A stretch of 64,000 nt of DNA from JAKOUY01 sp037045185 (GCA_037045185.1 JBAOHQ010000010.1:147038-211037), one strand, 5' to 3'; counted from the stretch's first letter, positions 25,706-34,692 are shown. A program made the numbers and translations. Notes: generated by a model from the sequence alone, not told the origin.

Positions 25706-28606
25706 ATGACGCGGTTGGTCGGTCGGGACGAGGAGCTGGACCGCCTGCTGGCCGACACCTCGATCCGGTCCCCGTCTGCCGACCGCCACAGCGTGGTGCT
25801 GGGCGGCGACGCGGGCGTCGGCAAGACCCGGCTGTTGACGGAGTTCGCCGGGCGTGCGGAGTCTGAGGGTTGGCTGGTGGTGGTCGGGCACTGCCTCGAC
25901 TTCGACAGCGCCGTTGCCTACCTACCGTGGTCCGAGATCGTCGGGCGAGTCACCAGGGTCGAACCAGACCTGGTCGCCGAGGTCGCCCGGGCGCATCCGG
26001 CGCTCGGCGGCCTGCAGCCTGGACGACGGATGACCGGTGGACCTGGCGGCGGGGGGCGCGACGACACCAGCCGGACCGAGCTGTTCGACGCTGTCCACGC
26101 TCTGGTGGAGCAGGCGGCAGCGCAACGGCCGGTGCTGCTGATCATCGAGGACCTCCACTGGGCGGACCACTCGACCCGTGACCTGTTCACCTTCCTCGTC
26201 TCCCGCGGCTTCGGGTCCAGTGTCGCCATCGTGGGGTCGTACCGGTCCGACGATCTGCACCGCCGCCACCCGCTGCGCCGCCAGCTCGCCGAGTGGACCC
26301 GGCTCCCCCAGATCCGGCGGTTGCAGCTCGGCCCGCTCAGCATCGCCCAGGCCCGCCAGCTCGTCGGCCTGCTCGAACACGCGGTCATCGATCCCGACGA
26401 CGAAGCGGCCATCCTCGCCCGGGCCGAAGGCAACCCGTTCTATCTCGAGGAGCTGGTCAACGCCCACCGCGCCGGCGGTGGCGCTCTCCCCGAGAACCTG
26501 GCGGACCTGCTCCGATTGCGCCTGGAGCGTCTCGACGACGACAGCCAGGCGATCGTGCGGATCGCCTCGACCGCCGGGTCACGGATCGACTACCAGCTCC
26601 TCGCAGCCATCGCCGCGGTGGACGCCACGACGCTGGACCGGGCGTTGCGCGATGCGGTCGAGCACAACGTGCTGGTTCGGGCGCCGGACGACTCGTTCGC
26701 GTTCCGCCATGCCCTGCTGGCCGAAGCCGCCTCTGACGAACTGCTACCCAGTGAGCGAGTCTCCCTGCACCGGGCGTGGATGCGGGTTCTGTGCGAGCGG
26801 CCCGGCTCCGGCGCCGCCGCCGAGGTCGCCCGTCACGCCCGGCTGGCCGGGGAGCACGCCTGCGCCCTGGACGCCAGCCTGACGGCGGGCGAGGAGGCCA
26901 GCGCCGTCGGCGGCCCGGAGGAGGCCGCCGCGCACTACCTGGCGGCGCTCGAACTCCTCCAGGTGACACCTCTGCCGGACCACGTGGATCTCGGCCGGCT
27001 CGTCTCGCGCACCGCCGCTCAGCTCACCGCGGCCGGGCATCCGGGGCGCGCCGTGCGCGTCGTGCGCTCCCAGCTCGACGCACTCCCGCCCGACGCCGCG
27101 GATCTCACCCGCGGTCAGATGCTCGCCGCGCTGGCCGACGCCCTGGGGTTGCTCGACACCGAGGAGGCGCTGTCGCCGATCACCACCCAGGCGCTGGAGC
27201 TGATCCCCGCACACGCCGGCGACGCCAGGGCCCGCGCCCTGGCCAGCCACGCTCTGGCACTGACCCGCGATGGTGACCTGGATCGGGCCCACGATGCGGC
27301 CAGCGGGGCGGTGGAGCTGGCCGACCGCCTCGAGCTCCCCCGGTTGGCCAGCGCGGCACGGACCACGCTGTCGCTGCTGCACGGCGCGTCCCGCGGCGGC
27401 GATGTCGCCGCGGCGCTGGCCGATGCCGCCAGGCGTGCTCACGACGCCGGCGCCGGGATCACCGAGGTCCGCGCCCTGTATCTGCTTGGCGTGGTGCGGT
27501 CGAACGCCGGAGACCTGCCGGCCGCGGCGGAGGGCTACGCCAAGGCCACAGCCGCGGCGGCGGCCCAAGCAGCGCCGTGGTCCCCGTACGCCGCCGAGGC
27601 CCGCTGGCAGTCGGCCGTGTTGCGCTTCATCACCGGGGAGTGGGACGACTGCCTGGCGGCGACGGACGTGTCGTCGCTGGCGCCGCCGCCGGCGGCGGCG
27701 ATGCCGTTCGCAGCCCTCCGGGCGCGGCTGCTGACCGAGCGCGGCGAGCCCGACGCACGCGAGATGCTGCAAGCGCTTCGTGACCACTGGTCGACCGACG
27801 GGTTCGTCGCCATCATGGCGGCGAGCGCCGAGCTGCGCGCCGCGGAGTACGCCCAGGACCCGGACGAGGCGCTGCGCATCTACGACGAGGTGGTGCGCTG
27901 CGTCTCGCGCACCTGGACGCCCACGTTTGCGGCGCGGGTCCGGCTGGCGGCGCTGACGTTGGCGGCGGTGGCGTCGTCGGCCACGCAGAGCACCACCGCC
28001 GAGCGCCAGGGACTCGCCGAGCGAGTCGACGAGCTGCTCGCCGACGTCCGCGCGGTACGGGAACAGCAACAGCGCGCCGAGGGTGCGTGGGGACCAGAGG
28101 GTCAAGCGTGGGTCGCCGTCGCCGAGGCCGAGGCGCTTCGCTGGCGGTGGCTGGCAGGGGTGGATCGGCCCGACCGTGACCGGCTGATCGAGGCCTGGGA
28201 GGCGGCTCGATCCGCCCACGAGCGCTACGGCGACCCGTTCGAGACCGCCCGCGCCCAGTGCCGGCTGGCCGAGGTGTTGCGCCTCGTGGGCGGGCCCCCC
28301 GCCGAGTCCGACGCCCTGGCGGCGGCCAGCCGGCACACCGCGACACGGCTCGGCGCCCGCCCGCTGCTCGAACTGCTGGGTGACGACGGCGAGGTTCGCA
28401 GTGCCGCACCACAGCAACTCACCCGCCGCGAGCTGGAGGTGCTGCGCCTGGTTGCCGCCGGGCGGACGAACGGCGAGATCGGCGCCCAGCTGTTCATCGC
28501 CACCAAGACCGTGTCGGTCCACGTCTCCAACATCCTCGCCAAGCTCAACGCGGCCAGCCGGACCGAGGCCGCAGCAGTGGCCCGGCGAGACGGGCTGTTG
28601 GGCTGA
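25706..28606 (+). CDS. Large ATP-binding LuxR-family regulator (LAL)
   Basis: 966-aa one-component regulator. The N-terminal AAA/NACHT-like ATPase has Walker A GGDAGVGKT (residues 33-41) and Walker B VLLIIEDLHWAD near 145. A long helical, TPR-like middle follows. The C-terminus is a LuxR helix-turn-helix: LTRRELEVLRLVAAGRTNGEIG...VSVHVSNILAKL. LAL proteins bind a ligand and ATP and activate nearby pathways. Its target is unclear: flanking genes are a mutase and RidA on the other strand. ATG 25706 has CATGAT 6 nt upstream. Confidence 0.9.
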   Translation: MTRLVGRDEELDRLLADTSIRSPSADRHSVVLGGDAGVGKTRLLTEFAGRAESEGWLVVVGHCLDFDSAVAYLPWSEIVGRVTRVEPDLVAEVARAHPALGGLQPGRRMTGGPGGGGRDDTSRTELFDAVHALVEQAAAQRPVLLIIEDLHWADHSTRDLFTFLVSRGFGSSVAIVGSYRSDDLHRRHPLRRQLAEWTRLPQIRRLQLGPLSIAQARQLVGLLEHAVIDPDDEAAILARAEGNPFYLEELVNAHRAGGGALPENLADLLRLRLERLDDDSQAIVRIASTAGSRIDYQLLAAIAAVDATTLDRALRDAVEHNVLVRAPDDSFAFRHALLAEAASDELLPSERVSLHRAWMRVLCERPGSGAAAEVARHARLAGEHACALDASLTAGEEASAVGGPEEAAAHYLAALELLQVTPLPDHVDLGRLVSRTAAQLTAAGHPGRAVRVVRSQLDALPPDAADLTRGQMLAALADALGLLDTEEALSPITTQALELIPAHAGDARARALASHALALTRDGDLDRAHDAASGAVELADRLELPRLASAARTTLSLLHGASRGGDVAAALADAARRAHDAGAGITEVRALYLLGVVRSNAGDLPAAAEGYAKATAAAAAQAAPWSPYAAEARWQSAVLRFITGEWDDCLAATDVSSLAPPPAAAMPFAALRARLLTERGEPDAREMLQALRDHWSTDGFVAIMAASAELRAAEYAQDPDEALRIYDEVVRCVSRTWTPTFAARVRLAALTLAAVASSATQSTTAERQGLAERVDELLADVRAVREQQQRAEGAWGPEGQAWVAVAEAEALRWRWLAGVDRPDRDRLIEAWEAARSAHERYGDPFETARAQCRLAEVLRLVGGPPAESDALAAASRHTATRLGARPLLELLGDDGEVRSAAPQQLTRRELEVLRLVAAGRTNGEIGAQLFIATKTVSVHVSNILAKLNAASRTEAAAVARRDGLLG

Positions 28607-28612
28607 CCGTGG

Positions 28613-29002
28613 TCAGCGGGCGGCGACCAGGGCGATCTCCATCTTCCACTCCGGGCGGGCCAGGGCCGCCACGGTGACCAGGGTGCTGGCGGCCCGGTGG
28701 TGGCCGAGAGCGCGGTCACGGGCCGCCATCACCTCACCCAGCCGGCGCAGTTCGCCCGCCACCACATAGGTGGTCACGCTGATCACGTCACCCGGACCGA
28801 GCATCGCCTCGTCAAGAATGGCGGCCAGGTTGGCCCACACCACCGCGGCCTGCTCGGCGATGTCGGCGGGCGCCGAACCGTCCGGCCTGACCGGGACCAC
28901 GCCGCTGGTGTGCAGCCAGCGGGCCGGCGAGTCGGTCACGACGCCATGGGCGTAGTGCGCGGCCGGCGGGGCGATGGTCGAGGGGGTCACGGCGCGGTTC
29001 AT
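28613..29002 (-). CDS. RidA/YjgF family protein
   Basis: 129-aa member of the RidA superfamily, which hydrolyses reactive enamine/imine intermediates. Features are HTSGVVPV, a DIAEQAAVVWANLAAILDEAMLGPGDVISVTTYV core, the Arg in HHRAASTLVTVAALARPEW, and MEIALVAA at the end. It is shorter and more divergent than archetypal RidA, so the deaminase activity is not certain. ATG 29002 is preceded by CACGAT with a 6-nt spacer. Confidence 0.85.
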   Translation of the reverse strand: MNRAVTPSTIAPPAAHYAHGVVTDSPARWLHTSGVVPVRPDGSAPADIAEQAAVVWANLAAILDEAMLGPGDVISVTTYVVAGELRRLGEVMAARDRALGHHRAASTLVTVAALARPEWKMEIALVAAR

Positions 29003-29059
29003 CTCGTCATCGTGTCACGCCGCCGTGTCACCGTGACCGCCCGCCGGCAGACTGGACAC

Positions 29060-29941
29060 ATGGCAACTGCCCAGGTGAACGGTGTCGAGCTCCACTACGA
29101 GATCATCGGCGAGGGTGAGCCGCTGCTGGCGATCATGGGTCTCGGGGCGCAGATGCTGCTCTGGCCCGACGATTTCTGCCGGGCACTGGCCGGCCGCGGC
29201 TTCCAGGTGATCCGCTTCGACAACCGGGACATCGGGCTGTCCACCAAGACACCCGGCCCGCCGCCCACCACCCGCTCGTTGCTGAAGGCGATGGCGACTC
29301 GCTCCACCACGAAGGCCACCTACCGCCTGGCCGACATGGGTGACGACGCGGCCGCCCTCCTCGGTCACCTCGGCATCGACCGAGCCCACATCGTCGGGGC
29401 GTCGATGGGCGGGATGATCGCCCAGCAGCTGACCATCGACCACCCGCAGCGGGTCCGCAGCCTGTGCTCGATCATGTCGAACACCGGTGACCGCACCCAT
29501 GGGCTGACCAAGCCGATGCTGCTGTGGCGCTCACGCAAGCTGGCCTTCGGCGCCCCGCCGGCCGAGGTGGACGAGCGCATCCGCCGCGGCGTGGAGTTCA
29601 ACCGGCTGATCTCCGGCCCGCGCTTCGACGAGGCCGCCCTCACTGCCATCGTGCGCGCCCAGTGCGAGCGCAGCGACGACACCATCGGCACCGCCCACCA
29701 GATGCTGGCCATCGCCGCCAGCCCGGCGCGCAACAAGGCCCTCGGCGGGGTCACCGCGCCAACGCTGGTGGTCCACGGCATGGTGGACCCGCTGGTCCTG
29801 CCCAGCGGAGGCCGGACCACGGCCACGTGCGTGCCGAACGCCCAACTGCTGATGTTCCCGGACATGGGCCACGATCTGCCGCGCAACCGCTGGCCGGAGA
29901 TCGTCGAAGCCATGTGGGACAACGCCCACCGAGCCTGCTGA
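29060..29941 (+). CDS. Alpha/beta hydrolase
   Basis: 293-aa alpha/beta-hydrolase fold protein. Oxyanion-hole region AIMGLGAQMLLW, nucleophile elbow VGASMGGM with the catalytic Ser, acid in VHGMVDPLV, and His in PDMGHDLP complete the triad. The overall pattern (FDNRDIGLSTKT, PMLLWRSRKLAFGA) resembles the aclacinomycin methylesterase RdmC-like group, but the substrate is unknown. ATG 29060 has CAGACT 6 nt upstream. It precedes the aldolase gene by 39 bp. Confidence 0.88.
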   Translation: MATAQVNGVELHYEIIGEGEPLLAIMGLGAQMLLWPDDFCRALAGRGFQVIRFDNRDIGLSTKTPGPPPTTRSLLKAMATRSTTKATYRLADMGDDAAALLGHLGIDRAHIVGASMGGMIAQQLTIDHPQRVRSLCSIMSNTGDRTHGLTKPMLLWRSRKLAFGAPPAEVDERIRRGVEFNRLISGPRFDEAALTAIVRAQCERSDDTIGTAHQMLAIAASPARNKALGGVTAPTLVVHGMVDPLVLPSGGRTTATCVPNAQLLMFPDMGHDLPRNRWPEIVEAMWDNAHRAC

Positions 29942-29966
29942 TCGGGCGCCGAGATCGGCGCACGTC

Positions 29967-29972
29967 TACGCT
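29967..29972 (+). promoter_or_regulatory. -10 hexamer TACGCT upstream of class II aldolase
   Basis: TACGCT is followed by 8 nt and ATG 29981, consistent with a leaderless mRNA for the aldolase-EamA pair. Confidence 0.5.
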
Positions 29973-29980
29973 CACGGCTC

Positions 29981-30805
29981 ATGACGGACACGACGGCGCG
30001 GGCAGGGGGCGCTCCCAGCATCGACGGCATCCCGCTGACGCCGAAGCAGACGTCGCTCGGCCTGCCCGAGCCGCCCGCCACGGTGGAGGCCGAACGCCTG
30101 GCCCGCCAGCAGAAGCTCGCCGGCGCGCTGCGCATCTTCGGCCGGCTCGGCTTCGGCGAGGGCGTGGCCGGGCACATCACGGTTCGTGATCCCGAGTTCC
30201 CCGACCACTTCTGGGTGAACCCGTTCGGGTTGAGCTTCCGGCACATGCGCGTCAGCGACCTGATCCTGGTCAACCACGCCGGCAACGTGGTCTACGGCGA
30301 GCGGCCGGTCAACCGGGCGGCGTTCGTCATCCATGCCGCGGTGCACCAGGCCCGCCCGGACGTGGTCGCCGCGGCGCACAGCCACAGCGTGTACGGCAAG
30401 GCGTTCAGCTCACTGGGCATCCCGCTCGCGCCGATCACCCAGGACTCGTGCGTCTTCTACGAGGACCACCGAGTCATCACTGCCCAGGGCGGAGCCGTCG
30501 TCTTCGACGTCGAGGCCGGTCGCGAGCTGGCCGCCAACTTCCCAACGGGCAAGGCGGCGATCCACCAGAACCACGGGCTGTTCACCGTGGGTCAGTCGGT
30601 GGACGAGGCCGTGTTCTGGTTCGTCGCCATGGAGCGCAGCTGCCAGGCGCAGCTGGCGGCGATGGCCGCCGGCACGCCCAAGCTGATCCCCCATGACCTG
30701 GCCACCTACACCCGGGAGCAGACCGGCTACCCGCTGGCCGGGTGGTTCAGCTTCCAACCGCTGTGGCAGGAGGTCTGCCGCACCGACCCCGAGCTGTTCG
30801 ACTGA
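29981..30805 (+). CDS. Class II aldolase/adducin family protein
   Basis: 274-aa class II aldolase/adducin-domain protein. GFGEGVAGHITVRDPEFPDHFWVNP is the family's substrate/metal-binding start; AAHSHSVYGKAFSSLG supplies two zinc His, and HQNHGLFTVG the third. Enzymes of this fold cleave or decarboxylate phosphorylated and non-phosphorylated hydroxyacids; many actinobacterial members of this length remain uncharacterised. It is followed after 2 bp by the EamA transporter. Confidence 0.88.
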   Translation: MTDTTARAGGAPSIDGIPLTPKQTSLGLPEPPATVEAERLARQQKLAGALRIFGRLGFGEGVAGHITVRDPEFPDHFWVNPFGLSFRHMRVSDLILVNHAGNVVYGERPVNRAAFVIHAAVHQARPDVVAAAHSHSVYGKAFSSLGIPLAPITQDSCVFYEDHRVITAQGGAVVFDVEAGRELAANFPTGKAAIHQNHGLFTVGQSVDEAVFWFVAMERSCQAQLAAMAAGTPKLIPHDLATYTREQTGYPLAGWFSFQPLWQEVCRTDPELFD

Positions 30806-30807
30806 CC

Positions 30808-31677
30808 GTGGGCCGCGCCGAGGCGGCCGTCGAGCGCACGTCGCCCGAGGCGCTGTTCGCCCTGTCGGGCATCACCCAGTACACCGGCGCGGTCATCGCC
30901 GTGCGCCTGTTCGAGGACGCCCCGCCCACCGCTGTGGTGTGGCTGCGTGGCCTGACTGCGGCCGTCATCCTGCTGCTGGTCTCGGGGTGGTGGCGGCAGC
31001 GCTGGACGCGCCACGACCTCGGCCGGGCGGCCCTCTTCGGCGTGGTCACCGCGCTGATGAACCTGTTCTTCTACCTGGCCATCGACCGCATCCCGCTGGG
31101 CAAGAGCGTCGTCATCGAGTTCGTCGGCCCGATCGCCCTGGCGGCGGTGCTGACCCGCACCGTGCGCAACTCGGTGGCGCTGGTCCTGGCCGCGACCGGC
31201 GTCATCGTCCTGTCCGGGGTGGAGATCGACCACGAACCGCTCGGGCTGTTGTTCATCGCCGCGGCGTCGGCGATGTGGGCCGGGTACATCGTGCTCGGAC
31301 GGCGTGTCGCTGGGCTCAACCGCGGCACGGCCGGGCTGGCCGTGAGCCTCGGTGTCGGTGCCGTCGCCCTGGCCCCGGTGGGCGCCTACCGCTCGGCGCC
31401 GCTGTTCACCAGCGGGCACCTGCTCGGCCTCGCCGCGCTGGTGGGACTGCTGTCGACGGCCATCCCCTACGGCCTCGATCAGTACGTGATGCGCCGCATC
31501 CCGACCAGGCGCTTCGCCCTGCTGTTGGCCCTCCTGCCGGTCACCGCGATGGTGGTCGGTCTGCTGGCGCTCGACCAGCGGCCCACCACCGTGGACCTGA
31601 TCGGCGCGGCATTGGTGGTGAGCGGGGTCATCGTCCAAGAGCGCGACGAGCTGGCGCCGGCCGAGCCACCCGGCTGA
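30808..31677 (+). CDS. EamA/RhaT family (DMT) exporter
   Basis: 289-aa inner-membrane protein with about ten hydrophobic segments arranged as two five-helix EamA repeats (AALFGVVTALMNLFFYLAID; LLGLAALVGLLSTAIPYGLD). The RIPLGKSVVIEFVGPIALA segment is typical of the RhtA/threonine-homoserine exporter group. GTG 30808, 2 bp after the aldolase stop, is the most likely start. It probably exports a small metabolite, possibly connected with the aldolase. Confidence 0.88.
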   Translation: MGRAEAAVERTSPEALFALSGITQYTGAVIAVRLFEDAPPTAVVWLRGLTAAVILLLVSGWWRQRWTRHDLGRAALFGVVTALMNLFFYLAIDRIPLGKSVVIEFVGPIALAAVLTRTVRNSVALVLAATGVIVLSGVEIDHEPLGLLFIAAASAMWAGYIVLGRRVAGLNRGTAGLAVSLGVGAVALAPVGAYRSAPLFTSGHLLGLAALVGLLSTAIPYGLDQYVMRRIPTRRFALLLALLPVTAMVVGLLALDQRPTTVDLIGAALVVSGVIVQERDELAPAEPPG

Positions 31678-31680
31678 GCG

Positions 31681-31758
31681 GCGTGGCGGCCAGGCGTGGC
31701 GGCCAGGCGTGGCGGCCAGGCGTAGTGGTCAGGCGTGGCGGTCAGCCGTGGCGGTCAG
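31681..31758. repeat. Six 13-nt tandem repeats between convergent genes
   Basis: Six units of the pattern GCGTGGCGGYCAG run from 31681 to 31758: three are identical and three vary at one to three positions. The last unit contains the stop codon of the convergent rhodanese-MoeB gene. Period and location match the dapD-VOC repeat at 14.5 kb, but the sequence is unrelated. Confidence 0.85.
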
Positions 31759-32918
31759 CCGTGCAATCCGGGGGCGCACAGCCCGTCGAGGTCACGGACG
31801 ATGATCCGCTCCCGGTTGGCGTAGGTGACCGCGTTGTTCGGGTCCGGGCGCAGGTTGAACGTGCGGAAGCTCATGTCCGTGGTGTCGATCGACAGGATCC
31901 GCCCGACCAACCCCTCGCCCAGGCCGAGGATGATCTTGATGGTCTCCAGCGCCTGGATCGACCCGACGATGCCCGGGAGCACGCCGAGCACCCCGGCCTC
32001 GGCGCAACTGGGGGCCAGCTCGGCGGGTGGCGGCTCGGGCACCATGTCCCGGTAGGTGGGGCCCTGCAGGGGATGGAAGACGCTGACCATGCCCTCGAAG
32101 CGGAAGATGCTGCCGTGCACCACGGGGATGCCCAGCTTGACGCTGGCGTCGTTGAGCAGGTAGCGGCTCGGGAAGTTGTCGGCCCCGTCGACGATCACGT
32201 CGTAGCCGCTGATGATGTCCATGATGTTGCTGGCGTCGAGGCGCTGGTCGTAGGTGACCACGTCGACATCGGGGTTCAGCAGGGTGAGGGTCTTCTTGGC
32301 CGAATCGACCTTGCGGTCACCGATGCGGTCGATGTTGTGCAGGATCTGGCGCTGCAGGTTGCTGGCGTCCACCTCGTCCATGTCGACGATGCCGATGGTC
32401 CCCACCCCGGCAGCGGCCAGGTACAGCGCAGCGGGCGAACCCAGCCCACCGGCGCCGAGCATCAGCACCTTGGCGCCCAGCAGCTTGGCCTGGCCCTCCA
32501 CCCCCACCTCGGGGAGCAGCAGGTGGCGCATGTAGCGGTTGCGCTGGTCGGCGCTGAGCGTGACCGGGGTGGTCCACGGGCGGCCCTCGTCCTTCCAGCG
32601 GCCGAACCCGCCGGCCATCGAGTACACCTCGGCGTAGCCAAGCTCCTGCAGCGTCTTGGCGGCGAAGGCGCTGCGCACACCGCCCGCGCAATAGACCACG
32701 ACGGGCACGGTCTTGTCGGCCAGGCGACCCTCGACCTGCGCTTCCAGATGGCCGCGGGGGATGTGCACGACGCCGGCCAGCGCGCCCTGGTCGAACTCGT
32801 CGGGCTCGCGCACGTCGAGCACCCGGGCACCGGAGGCGATGTGGTCCGCCGCGGTCTGCGGATCGATCTCGGTGATCTGCGCCTTGGCGGCGCCGAGCAG
32901 GTCACGAAACGTTGCCAT
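31755..32918 (-). CDS. Rhodanese-MoeB/ThiF fusion (sulfur-carrier adenylyltransferase)
   Basis: 387-aa two-domain protein. Residues 12-110 are a rhodanese domain with catalytic-type Cys 77 in VYCAGGVRS. Residues 120-387 are an E1-like MoeB/ThiF domain with LGAGGLGSP (154-162), D-x-D-E-V-D-xSNLQRQ and the catalytic-type PSCAEAGVLGVLPG. The usual domain order in MoeBR proteins is adenylyltransferase then rhodanese; here it is reversed. The zinc CxxC before PEPPP appears lost (TYRD). It probably activates a ThiS/MoaD/CysO-like carrier and supplies its sulfur. Confidence 0.9.
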   Translation of the reverse strand: MATFRDLLGAAKAQITEIDPQTAADHIASGARVLDVREPDEFDQGALAGVVHIPRGHLEAQVEGRLADKTVPVVVYCAGGVRSAFAAKTLQELGYAEVYSMAGGFGRWKDEGRPWTTPVTLSADQRNRYMRHLLLPEVGVEGQAKLLGAKVLMLGAGGLGSPAALYLAAAGVGTIGIVDMDEVDASNLQRQILHNIDRIGDRKVDSAKKTLTLLNPDVDVVTYDQRLDASNIMDIISGYDVIVDGADNFPSRYLLNDASVKLGIPVVHGSIFRFEGMVSVFHPLQGPTYRDMVPEPPPAELAPSCAEAGVLGVLPGIVGSIQALETIKIILGLGEGLVGRILSIDTTDMSFRTFNLRPDPNNAVTYANRERIIVRDLDGLCAPGLHG

Positions 32919-32924
32919 GACAAA

Positions 32925-32930
32925 AGCCTA
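32925..32930 (-). promoter_or_regulatory. -10 hexamer TAGGCT upstream of rhodanese-MoeB
   Basis: On the minus strand TAGGCT is followed by 6 nt and ATG 32918. Confidence 0.6.
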
Positions 32931-32935
32931 CCTGT

Positions 32936-33724
32936 TCAGTCGGGATTCGTGACCGGGTCATGGCCGGCGCACAGGGCGGGGAGCAGCGTGCCCAGCGATC
33001 CGCTGATCGCCGCGTGGGCGTGACGATCCATGGCGGTGGGCTGGCCGTTGACGATGACGACCCGGGCGCCGCGCTGGCGGGCGACGGGCACCATGTCGGC
33101 GACCGGGTACACCGACAGGGTGGAGCCGGCGGCGATCAACACGTCGGCGCGCCCGGCGGCGGCGAACGCGGCGTCGATCACCGAGGCCACCAGGTTCTGG
33201 CCGAACGAGATCGTGTCGCTCTTGAGGATCCCGCCGCACACCCGGCACGGTGGGTCGTCCTCACCACCGCGCACCCGATCCAGCGCCTCGGCCATCGGCC
33301 GCCGGTCGGCGCACTGCCAGCACCGGGTAAACCACGCCGTGCCGTGCACCTCCAGCACCTTGGCCGGATCTGAGCCGGCCATCTGGTGCAGGCCGTCGAT
33401 GTTCTGGGTGACCAGCGTGTCCAGCCGCCCGCTGCGTTCCAGATCCACCAGGGCGGCATGGGCGGCGTTGGGCATGGCCGAGAATGCCGGGGAGCTCAGC
33501 CGGTTCCGCCATGCGGCGCGGCGGGTCTCCGGCTCGGCCAGGTAGTGCTGCAGCGTCGAGGCCCGCTCGGCCCCCGGGTTGGTGGTCCACACGCCGCTCG
33601 GGCCGCGGAAGTCAGGGATGCCCGAGTCGGTGGAGACACCGGCGCCGGTCAGCACCACCACGCGGCGCGCCGCGGCCACCCAGGCGCGGGCCTGGTCTAC
33701 CACGGCGTCGTCGTCGTCGGCCAC
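32936..33724 (-). CDS. NAD-dependent protein deacylase, Sir2 family
   Basis: 262-aa sirtuin. It has the NAD-binding GAGVSTDSGIPDFRGPSGVW, TQNIDGLHQMAG with the catalytic His in VLEVHGT, and a zinc module CWQC...CRVCGG, followed by ISFGQNL and GSTLSVYPVADM. It removes acyl groups from lysines using NAD, often regulating acyl-CoA synthetases such as the one at 22 kb. I choose GTG 33724 because TACCGT lies 7 nt upstream; GTG 33733 overlaps that hexamer. Confidence 0.92.
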   Translation of the reverse strand: MADDDDAVVDQARAWVAAARRVVVLTGAGVSTDSGIPDFRGPSGVWTTNPGAERASTLQHYLAEPETRRAAWRNRLSSPAFSAMPNAAHAALVDLERSGRLDTLVTQNIDGLHQMAGSDPAKVLEVHGTAWFTRCWQCADRRPMAEALDRVRGGEDDPPCRVCGGILKSDTISFGQNLVASVIDAAFAAAGRADVLIAAGSTLSVYPVADMVPVARQRGARVVIVNGQPTAMDRHAHAAISGSLGTLLPALCAGHDPVTNPD

Positions 33725-33731
33725 CGACGTC

Positions 33732-33737
33732 ACGGTA
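33732..33737 (-). promoter_or_regulatory. -10 hexamer TACCGT upstream of the sirtuin gene
   Basis: On the minus strand TACCGT is followed by 7 nt and GTG 33724, which discriminates between the two candidate GTG starts. Confidence 0.55.
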
Positions 33738-33811
33738 GTTGGGGCTGCCGACTTCGGGTCGCCGATGTCCACTACTCGGTGCGGCCCGCCCGGTCCGCTG
33801 CACTGTTCTCC

Positions 33812-34465
33812 ATGACGGAGCGAGCCATGACCAACACCGCCGATCACCCGACCCCACCCGTTGCCCTGCTGGCCGATTCGGTGATGGTCATCCCGTGGGA
33901 GGACCCGGTGGTGGAGCGCTACGGGGTGGAGGTCCACAGTGAATACGTCGCCCGATTCTGGCTGTCGGTGCTCGGCCCGACGGCCACGTGGATCCTGCGC
34001 CTGATGGCCGGTGAGCTGGCCAGGTACCCGTTCGGCTACGAGCAGGACCTGGCCGAGTTGGCCGCCACGGTCGGGCTGAGCAAGTCGATGGCCGTGAACG
34101 GACCGTTCGGGCGCGCCCTGCAGCGCTGCGAGATCTTCGGGGTCAGCCGCGCCGTGCCCGGCGGGCTCGCCGTTCGGCGCAAGCTGCCACCGCTGTCGGC
34201 ACGCCAGGTGGCGCGGTTGCCCGAGGCCTTGCAGCAGGCCCATCAGCGCTGGCGTCAACCGGGGATCGACGGCGAGCTCGACAAGGCCCGCCTGCTGGCC
34301 GCGGCCTTCCGTGACATCGGCGACAGCGCCGAGGCGATCGAGCGCCACCTCCTGGCGCTGGGGCTCAGCCCGGCTACGGCGACCACGGTGGCCGCCGAAG
34401 CCGACGAGACCGCCGGCCAGGTATACCGGGCAGCGTTCAGCGGCGGGCGGGCTTCGGTGGCGTGA
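33812..34465 (+). CDS. Conserved-looking hypothetical protein
   Basis: 217 aa, not assigned to a family. It has no signal peptide or transmembrane helix. The middle part (YGVEVHSEYVARFWLSVLGPTATWILRLM; DLAELAATVGLS; ALQRCEIFGVSRAV) alternates short helices and could hold a winged-helix-like fold; the C-terminus (SARQVARLPEALQQAHQRW ... AIERHLLALGLSPATA) is helical. ATG 33812 has CACTGT 5 nt upstream; ATG 33827 has GGAG 6 nt upstream and is the alternative start. It is divergent from the sirtuin. Confidence 0.65.
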   Translation: MTERAMTNTADHPTPPVALLADSVMVIPWEDPVVERYGVEVHSEYVARFWLSVLGPTATWILRLMAGELARYPFGYEQDLAELAATVGLSKSMAVNGPFGRALQRCEIFGVSRAVPGGLAVRRKLPPLSARQVARLPEALQQAHQRWRQPGIDGELDKARLLAAAFRDIGDSAEAIERHLLALGLSPATATTVAAEADETAGQVYRAAFSGGRASVA

Positions 34466-34624
34466 ACGAGCAGGCCGATCACCTGCCACCGACAAGAGCG
34501 ACTTGCTCAGCACACTCCTCGCCATCGAGCGTCACCTGCTGGCCGTCGGCATCACCGCGGTGGTGGCCGCGCGAGCCGCCGGGACGCTGGACGACCCGGA
34601 CCCGCACCACCCCGGCGCGGACAG
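34462..34624 (+). pseudogene. Remnant or frameshifted small gene after the hypothetical protein
   Basis: GTG 34462 overlaps the previous stop as GTGA. Reading across a one-base shift near 34488 gives LLSTLLAIERHLLAVGITAV, which resembles the C-terminal AIERHLLALGLSPATA segment of the preceding protein. The end is lost in the pepA 3'-end copy that begins at 34622. It could be a real 50-60 residue partner protein cut by the rearrangement. Confidence 0.3.
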
Positions 34625-34684
34625 CTCAGCGCTTCAAGCGACGCCGCGGCAGCGTGAAGGCGCAGGCCAGCGCGGCCAGCAGCC
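34622..34684. repeat. Direct repeat copy A: duplicated pepA 3' end
   Basis: 63 bp that match 35842-35904 with 5 mismatches and no gaps, exactly 1220 bp apart. On the minus strand it encodes LLAALACAFTLPRRRLKR and a stop, the same C-terminus as pepA (LLAELACAFTPPRRRSKR). Confidence 0.9.
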
Positions 34685-34692
34685 GCAGTCTC

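Noticed and set aside
30693..33023. 776-aa plus-strand open frame
   Set aside because: It runs out of frame through the aldolase end and EamA and antisense to rhodanese-MoeB; composition is Arg/Gly/His-rich without domains, typical of GC-rich shadows.
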